Positions 25,661-37,194 of a DNA stretch of 64,000 nt are shown one piece after another (the stretch's first letter is position 1; each line of letters begins with the position of its first letter). The notes beneath the pieces are model-generated. The model saw only the letters and a program-made list of their open reading frames with translations. It had not been told where the DNA came from and did no database searches. Source of the stretch: Pseudopyrenochaeta lycopersici (lineage: Eukaryota; Ascomycota; Dothideomycetes; Pleosporales; Pseudopyrenochaetaceae); assembly GCA_003313425.1 (NCBI GenBank), contig NHZP01000095.1, positions 24,320 through 88,319 on the forward strand. Reading direction: 5' to 3'. Both the position numbers and the translations under genes were made by a program.

Positions 25661-25845
25661 TAAGTTTTAAGGCTCAACTTGAGTTGATTGGATACTTTGA
25701 CAGTAGATATTTGAGTTGATTGATTTAGGAGCGATTTTCGCTTAACTTGATTCGGTAACTTGGGTAACTTGGGTGATTTGTAGAGGTAAAATAGGAGTAG
25801 ATTACTACTTAGGCTCCTCCTAGTTGCATATATCGTACTTGCTCT
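25661..25845. other. AT-rich flank of hAT relic
   Basis: Contains several copies of a 'ttgagttgatt'-type motif (25680-25725) and 'taacttggg' repeats (25755-25775). Possibly subterminal repeats of the hAT element that bind its transposase, by analogy with other hAT elements. Confidence 0.3.
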
Positions 25846-26672
25846 CTAATAAGGCATCAGAAATCGTCGTCTGCAGCTTGTCGGCGACTGCTGAGGCCGG
25901 CGATTCGATTCCCACGCGACTCCAGGCCCGGATACACTGCAACGCCGCCAGAGTTGAGCTCCGATTTTACGCCTTCTTGGCTCTAATAGGTCACCGAGCT
26001 CGCTAAATAGCCGCTCGCACTCGCAGCTACTTGCAGGTATCGTCAATACGTAAGCGTCAGCCTAGCTAAGTTAGGATACTTTGGTCGTAGTCCAATCCAG
26101 TACTTGATAGGATCACAGCCTTGGTTTAACTGCTCGCGCGTCCACTTAGGCTCAAGCTTCTTCCAGCGTTGGAACTCATCAATATCCTCATCATCGCTAC
26201 TATCGTCAGCGTCGGCTATAGCAGCTACCGCGTCCTCAAGTGCGCCTTGTGGTGATCTAGGAGATGGTCGTTGTACGCTGTAAGGCCTATATTGCTGCCA
26301 AAGCCACTGAAACGCTGCGTTATTAGCGCGTAGCCACTCTGGTTTTGCACGCCAGCTACGATCGCAGTAGCGCTTATAGTAGGGATGAAGTATCGTTGCA
26401 GCGTAGTAGAACGGCGAGCTGTCGAGCTTAGAGTAGTAGTAGGCGTTAGCCTTTGACCAGGCTGCGCGTAGGTTTATCGGCAAGTGATCTTCAGGAGCGC
26501 CAGGCTCTTCGTGGTTGACGTAATCGTAAGATTTAACGCGCTCTTCAAGCTCATATAGTAGCGTTTCAAATACCGGTATTACTGAGTAGAGTGCACCAAA
26601 TCGTCCTGATTTAGGTGGATACTCTTCGGCCACCCCCAAATCAATATTCGGCCACCCCCAGTATATAGTCAA
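25846..26672 (-). pseudogene. hAT transposase relic, inverted relative to the one at window start
   Basis: Frame 26672-26043 (DLGVAEEYPPKSGRFGALYS… …ATILHPYYKRYCDRSWRAKP) followed by the dimerisation motif TIPASSCECERLFSELGDLL in an overlapping frame that starts at 26046, so one indel separates them. It is far less stop-ridden than the copy at 1-924. The N-terminal zinc finger and catalytic core are missing, so it is 5'-truncated. The tail after GAQLWRRC is replaced by unrelated sequence. Non-functional. Confidence 0.75.
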
Positions 26673-27581
26673 CGCGTAGCAGTTTTAAGGCTACGCGTGC
26701 AGCGCCACACTAGTTCAATATAGGTATAGGATATTAATCAGCTACCTGATCTCAATATTTGCCCTTATCTCATAAATCAGACACTCTGGCAAGCTTTGAT
26801 TACTGCCTATACCTAATTTGAGCACGCTAAGGAACTCCTAAGAACTCCTGAGAACTCCTAGGAACTCCTGAGAACTCCTAGGCCAATCAGAGAGTAAGTC
26901 GCCGCTAGCAGGGCAAAGCTCGCTAAAGCGTCTAAGGAAAAATAGGACGGGCTTATAAGTAAGCTTAACTCTGTTATATAAGGCTGCATACGCCTATATT
27001 CTATTTAGTACTTTATAACTACTATACCCTTTAATACTTTTATAATTACGCGCAATTAATAGCACGGAATTAAATATGTTAGAATTAACTTACTTATTAA
27101 TGCATACTACTGTTGTACTCCTGCTACTGTTATTACTATCTACTCCCTCTAGCCTGCTGTCTGAACCCCCCTCTATGCTTATATTGCTAAGTTCTAGCGA
27201 CGCTAGGAGCCCTAGCCCGTCGCCTATCCCGCGCGGGCGATACTATAATACTAAGTTAGATAGAGATAAACTTATAGAGGACGTAGACGACTACGAGAGT
27301 AACTGCGACGGCGAGAGCACTTCTTACGTTAGGATGTCTAAACAGCATACGATTAAAGCTATTATTAAAACGCTATAGTCTCTATAGTAGTTATTTAAAG
27401 ACTTTATGGAGGTATAGGTGGGCGTAGATAGGGGAGATTTTAACCTTCCTCGTATGCGTTAATATTACAGACGGATAGACTAACGCGCTGCTCTAAGCTA
27501 AACCTTAAGAGTCCTACAGTCTTATAATATATGCTAAGACAAATCTATAAGTAGCTGTTGTATGCTTAAGTTAGATAGGCT
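26673..27581. other. AT-rich spacer with small open frame
   Basis: Includes a 10-base tandem repeat (listed separately) and an open frame of 100 codons at 27076-27378 with a Leu-rich start and Ser/Pro stretch. I do not recognise it, and it may be a chance opening in RIP-mutated DNA. Confidence 0.4.
26831..26880. repeat. 10-base tandem repeat, five copies (RGAACTCCTR)
   Basis: Five head-to-tail units of GGAACTCCTA with A/G variation at the ends. Confidence 0.9.
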
Positions 27582-27635
27582 TATAACGTGTTCTACCACT
27601 CGCCGGCCAACACTAGTCGCCGGCCCACCTCATCA
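27582..27635 (+). repeat. Left terminal inverted repeat of the Fot/pogo-like element
   Basis: GC-rich terminus contrasting with the AT-rich interior. It matches the reverse complement of the right end. Confidence 0.85.
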
Positions 27636-28654
27636 ACACTAACGCGCTTGCCTCCACAACAACAATTATAACCACCTAACAACAGCCTGCAGTAGCTTAA
27701 AAGGAGGGTCGTGTCCTTCTTGCGTCTTAGGCGATTAATTTGAGACAGATAAAAAGTGTGCGCAGGGCTGCAGAGCTATTTAACGTTCCCCGATCGCTCC
27801 TTCGGCGGCGCCTTTAAGGCTGCTAGCCTCCTTTAATAATTAACGTATAAAAACGTAAGCTAGTATCTACTAAGGAACAGAGCCTTATTTAATAGATACT
27901 AGAGCTTGATTAACGAGGCTTTCCGCCTTATATTATTAACGTACGTTAGATAGGAGACGCCCTTCTCGCCGCACAAGGCCAGCAGCCTCCTCTACCTCCT
28001 CTTAGTAAGAACTAGGTCTGTTATTTTATTAAGGCTTAGTTAGAGCTTTAGATAAAGTAGAACCGCAAATTCTACTTACAGCGCGCAAAATATAAGGATC
28101 CTGTAAAGATAAACGCCTAGTATAGCCTTATACACTGTCTCCTCTACAGACAGCAGCTACGGCTAAGGCTGTTTAGATAACAGAAACGCCTTACACTACT
28201 AATTAACTTAATTAATAGGCCTACCTCGTACGTAAGCTCCTTTAACGTTAATTACAGAGCTCCTTAAGCAGGGCTCCCACTTAGCTTATTAAAGGCTGTT
28301 AGCTAGCTATAAACTTAGCTATAATCTTAGCAGAGGAAAACAGTAAACTTTGTGCCTTAAATACGCGTTTATATTATAGGAAGGACAAATAGTAATAATA
28401 TATTATAGCTAGAGGGGCTTTACATGTTAAGGCAGATCGTGCGTTAGCTGTAACTGCTAAAATAGCCTTAAACTTAAGGGTAGAGGGTAAGGCTTCTTAG
28501 CCTCAGTAACAAGCACTACTAACCTGCAGTAAATATAGGGTTTAGGGTTATAATCGCACCTCGTGTAGACAGAGATAGAGAATACTATTACTATATTTAC
28601 TAGCAAATTTACTGCGTGGTTGTCGCGTTATCGTGTGTTAAGATCCGCCTGTTT

Positions 28655-28708
28655 TGATAAGGTGGGCCGGCGACTGGTGTTGGCCGGCGAGTGGTAGAAC
28701 ACGTTATA
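28655..28708 (-). repeat. Right terminal inverted repeat of the Fot/pogo-like element
   Basis: Inverse of 27582-27635. It ends in TATA, consistent with TA target-site duplication. Confidence 0.85.
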
Positions 28709-30137
28709 CTTTATTATTTGTAATGCAGACATTTACACCTAAGTTAATAATCTACTTAGAGCTTCGTTCTACTGCGTTATCTTTAAGCAGCATTATCGTT
28801 TATAGATTAAGACTATCTATAAGTTATAGTATTCCTAGATACAGAGAGTTACCTAGATTATTATATTCTAGGACTTTAGTTTTGTCCTTTATAGAAGTAT
28901 GTTTGTCTAGGTTCATTATCTTATTGCTTAATCTAGTATTTGCATATATTACCTCCTATTTACTATAGTAGAGTATAGCAGTAGCTATAATTCTGCCTAG
29001 GTGCTTAGGATTATGTCACGACTAAGGTTTATAGTAATCCTTAGATCCTGTATTTTTAATAGTATTAACCTATCCTTTAAACTGTTTTAAGGTTTCCTTA
29101 TGTTTATTAAATTTATTCTCTCTAAATTTAGGGTATATAATCTAGCATTCTAATTTATTATAAGTGCGCTACTTATTACATCCTTTATAGAGTTACTAGT
29201 CTTTTCTCTCTCTTCTCTTATTCTTTATATTACTCTCTTTATTATCCTTTTCTAATACTAGCTGTGCCTCTACTCTTAGCAGGTATCTATAGAGAGTTAC
29301 TAGGTCGCGTAAGAGAGTAGCTATTCTAGCTAAGAGGTTCTAAGTATCTAAGAATCTGTTAAAATAGTTTAGTAGGGAGCGTATAACCTTTAATATAAGT
29401 TATTTATTACTAAAAGTGCCCTTAAGGTTAATAATATCTTATTACAGGGTTTTAAGAGTGTTAATAAGATTAGATACTAATCCTATAAACTTAAGTTATT
29501 TAATTTTTCCTAGAGTTATATCTAAGGCGTAAGCGTTATTTATCTTACAGAGTCCCTTAAGCTTCTCTATTACTAGCTATAGATTCTCTTTATCCTTAAT
29601 GTATCCTTAAAAGGCTATATTAATAGTAGTAAAGAGGAGGCCTCGTGCATATTAAAGACGTTTCTGCTGTTTTTTATATTTGTTAAGATTAAGCTTATAG
29701 AACTAGATAATCAGACTTAGCTAATTGCTTATCTAAGCCTCTACACTACTACTAATTAGGTTAGCGTCTTTAGCGTTCGACTCCTCAGCTAGTTTAGCTT
29801 AAGTCAAAACCCTAGAAAGGGTTGGTCGCGTTAGCTTATCTTAGATAGTCTCTTCTCTAGTAAGGATGTTCTAGACATTATTTGCCTTAGCGATAAACTT
29901 TAGGTCGCGCTTCTATGTAAGGTAATTTTCCTAGCCTTAAAGTACTTCGACCTGTGCTTTAACGGATTCGTTAGTAAGTTTAATGCTAGCTATAGCTGCA
30001 AACGTTTAACTTCTTAAAGACTAGATTCGGACTATTACTGAAAAGGTGCGGTATGCACAACTGGGCTTATAACTAGTTAAAAATGTGATTCTTTAAGTGT
30101 ATGGATTGACCTAAGTCTTCTGAGTACTTATATACAC
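28709..30137. other. RIP-mutated AT-rich DNA, unidentified
   Basis: Strongly AT-rich. Minus-strand read-through near 29200-29350 gives a charged fragment (LVLEKDNKESNIKNKRRER…) and, further on, short coding-like segments, but no family could be named. Probably a degraded retroelement fragment. Confidence 0.4.
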
Positions 30138-32240
30138 GTGGGCTGTATCTGCCTACGAAGGCAGACAAGCCACAGACTTCATCGCGGCGTATTTGCCTAT
30201 AGGCATATACGCCACCTCGTCACATCCTGTTTAGAAACAACTCAAGGCTCGCTATTGCCACCTATCCTTTACCTCTTCTATAATGCCGATCTTATAGATA
30301 AGTGCACCCGAGAACCAGACACTATGTCGACAGGCTATATAGACGACGTGGGTATCCTAGCGTGGGGTAAAACGACGGAAGCGACATGTGACACACTAAG
30401 CAGAGCCCTGGAGAAAGCACAACGCTGGGCTAGTACCTACGCTTCAGTTTTCGCCCCCGACAAGTTCCAGTTGACTTACTTCACAAGATTACTAACGCGG
30501 ATTAATACTAGCAGAGGAATCTAGACTGAATGGGGCGAGGTGAAGCCTAAGGCAACATGCAAGTACTTAGGACTAACGTTAGATACTAAACTCTGATAGA
30601 AGGAACATATAGAAGAGATTAGACAAAGGGCGATAAAGACAGTAAACGCACTAAGCTGCCTTAGGGGGTCTACCTAGGGTATAGGACTAATTAACATGCG
30701 TAGGATATACGAAGGCACTGCGCTCCCTTAGATAATGTTTGCGTGCTTAGTCTAGTTTAACGCGAGCACGAGAGGAAAGACATACACGAAAAAGACACTT
30801 GAAATCCTACAGAGTATTTAAGCGAGAGCAGTAAGCGTTATCTGTAGGGCATACAGAGCTACATCAAGCGCCGCGCTAAACATTAAAGCACACCTCCTGC
30901 TAATGGAGTAATAGATATAGAAACATAACGCAGATGTTATTACACGCCTTCTCTCGAATAAGGACATGGCGGACATAGCGGGCCTTAAGACAGGCACAAC
31001 GCAACCTACTAACATAACTAGAAAATGTAGGGGACACCCTAACTCCTAGCAGAAGGTCCACAATAACATAAAGAGCCGACGAAGCTAGGGCTTTAACACC
31101 TAGGAGCTAATCCTACCCTTTATAACCCCGCTATAGAGATAAGGCCCAGCAATGCACATAGAATATAATGCTGAGAAAGCAAGATAGCAACACAATAGGA
31201 CGAACGACACGGGCTAGTACCTTAGCATCTACACGGACGGTAGCGGCATAGACGACGAGACAGGCGCCGTAGTAGTATGCCCACTTACTTAATAGACCCG
31301 CGCTGCGCATATAGGACTAAATACCATCTTAATAGTATATGCGGCCGAGCTGTAAGGGATAAGCCTAGCGCTGCAGATAGCATAAGAGTACATTAATTAA
31401 GGCGGCGGGCGCTGAGATATCGCCATCTACACAGACAACTAGGCGGCTACTTAGTCTATAGCTAAAGCGGAAGGAAGGTCCGGAGCCTACATCCTTAAGG
31501 AGATCGCGAGACAAGTCCAGGAGCTCCATGATAAGGGACGGCCAGTAACAGTCTGGTGGATACTAGCCCACGTCAGAATCCCGGGAAACGAAGCCGCAGA
31601 TAAGGCCGCTAAGGAGGCTACAGGGTAGAGAGAAAACGGCCGTAGACGTCTACTAGCAGAAGCACCTCCAAAGCTATACCTACTTAAGTCCACACTTAGG
31701 AAGTAGTGCAAGACACAGACGGAGCGAGCGTGGACAGCTAAGTAGAGAGCAGAGACTAAGGGCAGAGCGACCTCTAGACACACACCACGGCCTACCAAGA
31801 AGGTGCTCCAGCTCCATAAGGGCCTTAGCAAGCGAGAGAGCGCCCTGCTAGTGCAGCTGCAGACAGAGAAAATTGGGCTCAATAACTTTCTCTTCAGCCG
31901 GAGAGTGCCAGGGGTCACCAGCCCGCGATGCCAGTGTGGAGAGAGGCGGCAGACCATCGCTCACATCCTCCTCCGCTGCAGGACGCACAAGGACCTCCAG
32001 AACCAGGTATTCGGCAACCTCTCTAGACAACACAACCTCTAAGCTATCCTAAGCAAGCCACAGTTAGCTACTAAAGCCATCAAATTTATAGAGCAGACGC
32101 AGATCCTTAGGCAAGTGGGGATTAGAGACGCGTAGACGACAGCCGAGTGCTGGGGGGAGACTGAAGGTATCGCGGTCGCAAAACACGAGGCAAGTGCCTC
32201 TACGAACCTAGAAGCACAGCATCTAGTTAGTAGAACCAGT
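30138..32240 (+). mobile_element. Tad-like non-LTR retrotransposon (LINE) fragment, RIP-mutated
   Basis: 5'-truncated ORF2 read on the plus strand through many stops. The reverse-transcriptase palm has QGSLLPPILYLFYNADLID and the catalytic GYIDDVGILAWG (~30330-30370). Then a thumb region with CKYLGLTLDTKL, an RNase H domain (IYTDGSGIDDETGAV near 31210; AEL-GISLAL; IYTDN; AHVRIPGNEAADKAAKEA near 31570) and a C-terminal zinc knuckle CQCGERRQTIAHILLRCRTH near 31930-31990. This RT-RNase H-zinc knuckle order is that of the Tad/I group of fungal LINEs. The last 400 bases (31800-32240) are least mutated. No poly-A or target duplication could be set. Confidence 0.85.
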
Positions 32241-32374
32241 ATCTAGATAGCCAGCCAAAGCATATGTAGATAATGGTTGAGGGTAAACGGCAGGCATCTA
32301 GGGACAGCTGGCTCCTGTTTATAGGAGTGACGTGGGGCGGAGCAATGTTCTCGCGACGTGTCGGCTGTCCGCTA

Positions 32375-34497
32375 CCCGAGGTTCCCCCCGTGACGCACCA
32401 CCCCGCGTAACGCACTATCTGAACACCAAAACTCAGAACTAAATTGAGGCTATTGAGCCTCACACTATAGCTATTTTCGCAGTTTTTTTGGTGGAACAAT
32501 TTATAAGGCCTCAAGCTATCTATAGCTACTGGTATTTAATTGGAAGTTTAATTTTGCGGCCGCCACGTGACTAAATAGGCGGTAGGCCTGATGGAGCACC
32601 TGCAACCTTCTCACCACTACTAGGCCTCGCAACCTGCCTTTTTCTAGTAACAGCCTTTGCAGCAGTTTTAAGGCTGCTCTTATTTCCTTTTTGGGACAAT
32701 TTGAGAGCTTGTTTGAGTCGTTTTGCAGCCTTGCGAGCAGCCTGTCTGGCGGCCCGATCAGCTGCTTGCTCTGCCTTTTCCTTCTGCCTCAACAATCTAG
32801 CCTCAGCCCTAGCTACTCGCCATGATTGAACCAACTCAGCCTTGGCCTTCCTTCTCTCCTCACGATGCCTAGGTGCTTCAAGCTTTTGACGTTGCTGCTC
32901 CTTCTCGCGAGCTCTGGCCTCCTGGCGATCACGTGCCTCTTTTACTTTCCTGGGTGACCAGAATACTGCACCACCATGATAGTTCTCATCCTGCTGCAGT
33001 GGGAGGACCTTACTCTGTTTCCTGCGCTTTATCTCATGGATGAGGGCGTCTCTTATAGCTGCTACTTCGTGCTCAAGGATAGACTTTTTGGTGCAGATGT
33101 GGTGAAAGATCTTGCTGAGTTTTCTAGCCCCTTTATCCTCGCGATTTTTGACAACGTGGCGTACTAGCGCCTCTAGCTCCCTCCAATTCTCAGCACTCAG
33201 CTCCGAGGACTCACTATCGCTCATAGTTGCCTGGATAGCTAGCTTAGCTTTGAATCTTTTGAGGATAACCTCAGGATTGAAGGGCGATAGGCCAGTTGCC
33301 TTAAAGGCCTTAAGGATAGTCTCCTTTTTAAATGAGGCTGCCCAGGCTGCTTTGAAGAAAGGATAGAAGTCTCTTTTGCTAATAGAAACTAGCCCCTAGC
33401 TTCTCTCCATGAACTGTGAGATCTCCTGTGAGTACGCTGATGTGAGAGGCTTGAACATGCCCACGTCAAGTGGCTGTAAGCTATGGGTTGAGTGAGGAGG
33501 ATAGATAGCTAGGAGGATCTTGTTTTGGTCGCAATAGTCAATAAAATCCATAGAAACATGAGATCCATGGCCATCAAGAATGAGTAATCGATAGTAGGAT
33601 CGAGCTTTTGCCTTAGTGTTGCGATCAAACACCTGTTTTAGCCATGCTAGGCCTATATCGTTGTTTGTCTATCCTGAGGGAGATGAGGTAAAGCGAGCTT
33701 GATCATCCTTAGGATCAAACTCTTGCAGCCAGCTGTCCTGGATTGAGGATGAGGCTGACTGAAATATCAGAGCAGGCTCTAGGGATGATCCATCCGCGCA
33801 GATGCAGGCTATCAAGGTAATCCACTCTCTGTTACCACCCTAGATGAAGGATCTATAGTTGCCCTGCTCATATAAGGTCTTACTGAATATCCTCTTTGAC
33901 CTGCCTATTACTCCTAAAAGGAACCCCTTTTCGTCCATATTATACGTATACTGAGCTTCTATCTTATATTGCTTAATCTTATTATCTAAAAGCTTAAAAT
34001 AGGGGCTATACTTTGCTAAGTAATCAGCCTTGTGGCGGTTGTTATCTATACCAACTGCATATTGAGAGATGAGATGGACGTTATGCCGCTTAACGAAGCG
34101 ATCAACCCAGTGCTTTCCAATGTCCTTTTTAGCTATTTGAGATGCAAAGTTTCGAATCAAAGCCCTGGTAGGTGGTAGGCCTCGCTTAGTGAGCTGGATG
34201 ATGTACAGGATGAGCTCCTTTTCCTGGTGTGGATGGAGATTTTGTTGGTTTTGAGCTTTGACCTCGCGCGAGGTGGATGTGCCTTGACTGCGCCTTATCA
34301 GCGTTGTGTGCACAACACCATGCTTTCTAGCTATTTCCCTATAAGGAATATTATCTCCAGGTTTTAAGGAGTTGATTTCTGCAAGCGCATCCTCAATTTT
34401 CCCCATATTGGTTGAGTTACGTGGCATTGAAAAGTTGGTGTTGCATGCTCGGATGGTGCGTTACGCGGGGTGGTGCGTTACGGCGGGGAACCTCGGG
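32375..34497 (-). mobile_element. Nearly complete pogo-like DNA transposon with TA duplication
   Basis: 2123-base element bounded by TA at 32373-32374 and 34498-34499. Termini are ~60-base inverted repeats (CCCGAGGTTCC… inward CACCCCGCGTAACGCAC) carrying a 17-base-period direct repeat of GGTGCGTTACG. It holds one transposase gene on the minus strand. Low mutation load suggests it is the youngest element in the window. Confidence 0.9.
32571..34427 (-). pseudogene. pogo-like transposase with three RIP-type stops
   Basis: 619 codons in a single frame with no frameshift: psq helix-turn-helix (GDNIPYREIARKHGVVHTTL), CENP-B/Tc5-type DNA-binding (RGLPPTRALIRNFASQI, IGKHWVDRFVKRH), and a DDE domain with first Asp in YNMDEKGF, second in LILDGHGSH and third in PPHSTHSLQPLDVGMF. 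A long Lys/Arg/Ala-rich coiled C-terminus follows (REKEQQRQKLEAPRHREER). Only three stops interrupt it: 33842-33840 and 33398-33396 (TAG, likely from CAG) and 33671-33669 (TAG, at the Trp of SPSGWTNND). All fit CA-to-TA change on one strand or the other. The protein would cut and paste the element at TA sites; as it stands it is inactive. Confidence 0.9.
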
Positions 34498-34872
34498 TAT
34501 GCAACGCTTTCCCGATCGTGAGCTAGTCTTAGCGCCACCACTTGGCCCTGTTAATTGACTGAACTGAGAGGGTGCCCCTAGTAGTCAGTGCATACAATTG
34601 GTCGATATCTGATCTTGAAATCCGGAACGCGGAAACCTCAAAGCCCGGGTGAACCCTTGACGAACGCGTCTGCTGCGACATTATACCGCTCTTTCAATTG
34701 ACTCTCAGAAATACGCTACTGCTAAGCGAACCCCTATCTCTCCACCATCAATGCGCCACTGCAATTGAGGCCGGCATGCGTATAAGAGATGCAAGCTTGG
34801 AGCCCGCATGGAGAACAACGGTTGGCAGAAGTCTAAGTACATCAACACTCAAGGTCTTTCAGTGTCGACAGA
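34498..34872. promoter_or_regulatory. Short upstream region of the acyltransferase
   Basis: Only ~374 bases separate the right end of the pogo-like element from the start codon, so the transposon sits in what should be the promoter. No specific site is recognised. Confidence 0.4.
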
Positions 34873-36436
34873 ATGGAGGCGTTACGGCGCGTACTCGGAG
34901 CGTCTCCGGCACAACGTCTGCCGTCAACGGTTGAGAGCGACGATATTTACCCCGTTCATATGCTAGACGACACCAAGACGCTCCGGAGCATAGTCGTCAC
35001 ATGGACGCTGTGCTTCAATGACGTGCTGGATGCGGACAATCTCCACGCCTCACTGTCAAGGCTGCTAGAGATTGGAGACTGGAGGAAGGTCGGCGGTCGG
35101 TTGAGATTAAAGGTAAGTTTCTTATTTGATCTTAGCAACTGATCAATCCGGTCAATAGCTGTCGACTGACCCTCGTTAGGAGAATGGAGAGTTGGAGATT
35201 CATGCCCCACGGCCCTTCACAGCGGAACGTCCTGCTGTGTCCTATAGTCACCAATCCCTAGCCATGGATATCGAAGACCACCCGCTGGCAATGACCCTCC
35301 CTAAAACTACTGAGGTCCCGTGCATCCACCCTGGGCCTCCGACCTTTCGGGCCTTTGCGGCTCGGGAAAATGCGCCAGAGACACTCGAGGACTTTCTCTA
35401 CACAGACACACCCCAGCTGTCGCTCTACATCACTTCGTTTGACAACGCGACGCTCGTAGCGCTCTCATGGCCACACACACTCATGGATGTTATGGGTCAG
35501 CAGGCTCTCTTGCATGGTTGGTCTCTGGTACTAGCCGGGCGGGAGTCGGATGTGCCGCCTATGCTCGGTGCGCGAGAGGACGCAATCTATGCAGCCGCAG
35601 ATGCGCCCGTAGAGAAAGAGGAGGAGTACAGCCTGGGGCAGAAGCGGCTGAAGGGATGGGCTATGGCCATGTTCGGGCTACGATTTGCTGGAGACCTGCT
35701 GTGGAACCGGATCGTCGAGACGCGCACCATCTTCTTGCCAAAGAAGGTAGTGGCCGAGTTGCAACGCCAGGCTCACGGTGACCTGGTAGCCCAGAGTGAT
35801 GGAGCGGAGAAACCTTTTATTAGTGAGGGCGACGTGCTGACGGCGTGGACACTGCGCGCGGTGGCTTCCTCCCTGCCGTGGCCGCGGCCAGTAGCGGCGC
35901 TTCACGCGCTCAACGCACGATTTCGACTCTCATCGCTGGTCCAGGCCTCTGGTTTTTACATCCAGAACATGGCGGTGGCAGCCTTCACCTTCGTATCTCC
36001 CGAGGTCGCAACAGGGCCTCTAGGGCCTATTGCTCTAGAGAACCGGCGCCATCTGATGGAGCAATCGACAGAGCCTCAAGTGCTAGCGTACCTGCGGGAG
36101 CTAATACGAGATAAAAAGTCTGGCGGCGACCCCGCCTCAATGTTGTACTGCGAGTCCAACGCACTGCTAATCTCCTTCACCAACTGGGCACGGGCTGACA
36201 TCTTCAAGACAGCAGACTTCAGCCCCGCAATTGTGCGTGGCGGCACGACAAGACAGTCGAGGAGCAACCCGCCCGGAACTATGGTGTTTCACCACGCGCA
36301 ATCGATGCGACAGAGCCCAACGGCCAGGAATGTGATCGTGGTGCTGGGCAAAGACCACAATGACAACTATTGGCTGACCGGGACTTTGCTGCCCCCAGCC
36401 TGGGCCAAGATTGAAGAGGATTTAAATAGGATGTGA
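34873..36436 (+). CDS. BAHD-type acyltransferase (HxxxD), one intron
   Basis: Acyl-CoA-dependent transferase of the transferase family to which plant BAHD and fungal trichothecene-type acetyltransferases belong; such enzymes acylate hydroxyl or amino groups of secondary metabolites. Exons 34873-35112 and 35180-36436 give 499 codons in frame; the 67-base intron is GT-AG. The catalytic HxxxD is SWPHTLMDVMG (~residues 176-186), well placed in the first half. The usual DFGWG near the C-terminus is not evident; the equivalent region reads TNWARADIFKTADFSP, so it belongs to the diverged fungal branch. No backbone synthase lies in the window, so its substrate is unknown. It begins just right of a pogo-like insertion. 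The gene is intact. Confidence 0.75.
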
Positions 36437-37194
36437 ATCAATATAGGACATGGGCCAAAAGTGGCGAACAAGCAGTAGTTATGAACGGACATATCTACGA
36501 TAAGATTAGTCAGAGGCGAGGTTCGACACACTACAGTCGCGGATGTAATGCCTACGTCTTTTCTTATTACTCCTTGACTTCAGCTCGTCCCTCTTCCGTC
36601 TTCGCAAGGTTCATTCGGCTATATCTTGTGACTTAAGGTCCAGGTACAGCTCCCTACACTCATCACTCATACAGCTGTTCTCTTCACATTAAGGGTGATG
36701 TAGGTGTGAGCGCTGTTGTGCGATAAGTGCTGTTCTTTCCTGCTGCGCTCTCTGAACCTATGTCGTTATTTCTCTTTTTCAGCTGTTGGAATCACTACCT
36801 CATTAAAGGTTAAGGTTACGGCGTCTTTGGTGTTAATGTTTTGAGTACATGTTCCGGTATTTGTCAAATGCTTTGATGTGGATAAGAAGACATTGTAGCT
36901 TACGCCAAGTTATGTCAAAAGCTTGTTCGCAAAATGAGGTTCAAGCCTATTTCATTTCGGCGGTATGGAGCCCTTAGCGAACTCTACGGTTTTGCACAGC
37001 ACGAGGGCATGGCCGGTATGGTTTTGGTCAAGCTACTGGAATTTCGCGCTTCCCTTGAGATGCAAAATACTCCTACGCTACACTCACTGATTGTTACGCC
37101 ACTTATTATTTGCGAGCACTTAGTCCACAGCTACTGCGGATCGTTGAAGAGCCTCTTCTTGTTCTTCTTCCATGTTTTGAACCGATTTGAGTAA
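36437..37194. other. Intergenic between convergent genes
   Basis: 3' flanks of the acyltransferase and CocE-like genes. A short plus-strand frame at 36934-37194 has no recognisable domain. No other feature seen. Confidence 0.5.

Larger units (their letters stand above)
27582..28708 (+). mobile_element. Fot/pogo-like element, internally deleted and RIP-mutated, with ~54-base TIRs
   Basis: The termini are long inverted repeats: left TATAACGTGTTCTACCACTC (then GCCGGCCAACACTAGTCGCC…) and the same on the opposite strand ending at 28708; only about two mismatches over the ~54 bases that could be aligned. Inside, on the plus strand from ~27736 and read through stops, is a psq-type helix-turn-helix (RRAAELFNVPRSLLRRRL), then a Tc5/CENP-B-type domain (STKEQSLI, ILELD-RGFPPYIINVR, GKNWV-like SKNWVCYFIKA). 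This order is that of Fot1/pogo transposases. The catalytic DDE domain is not recognisable and the element is too short for it, so this is a non-autonomous remnant. Confidence 0.75.

Noticed and set aside
27076..27378. 100-codon frame with Leu run
   Set aside because: In AT-rich mutated DNA just outside a transposon; Leu run reflects composition. Noted only within the spacer entry.
31487..31957. 156-codon minus-strand frame inside the LINE
   Set aside because: Antisense shadow of RNase H coding sequence.
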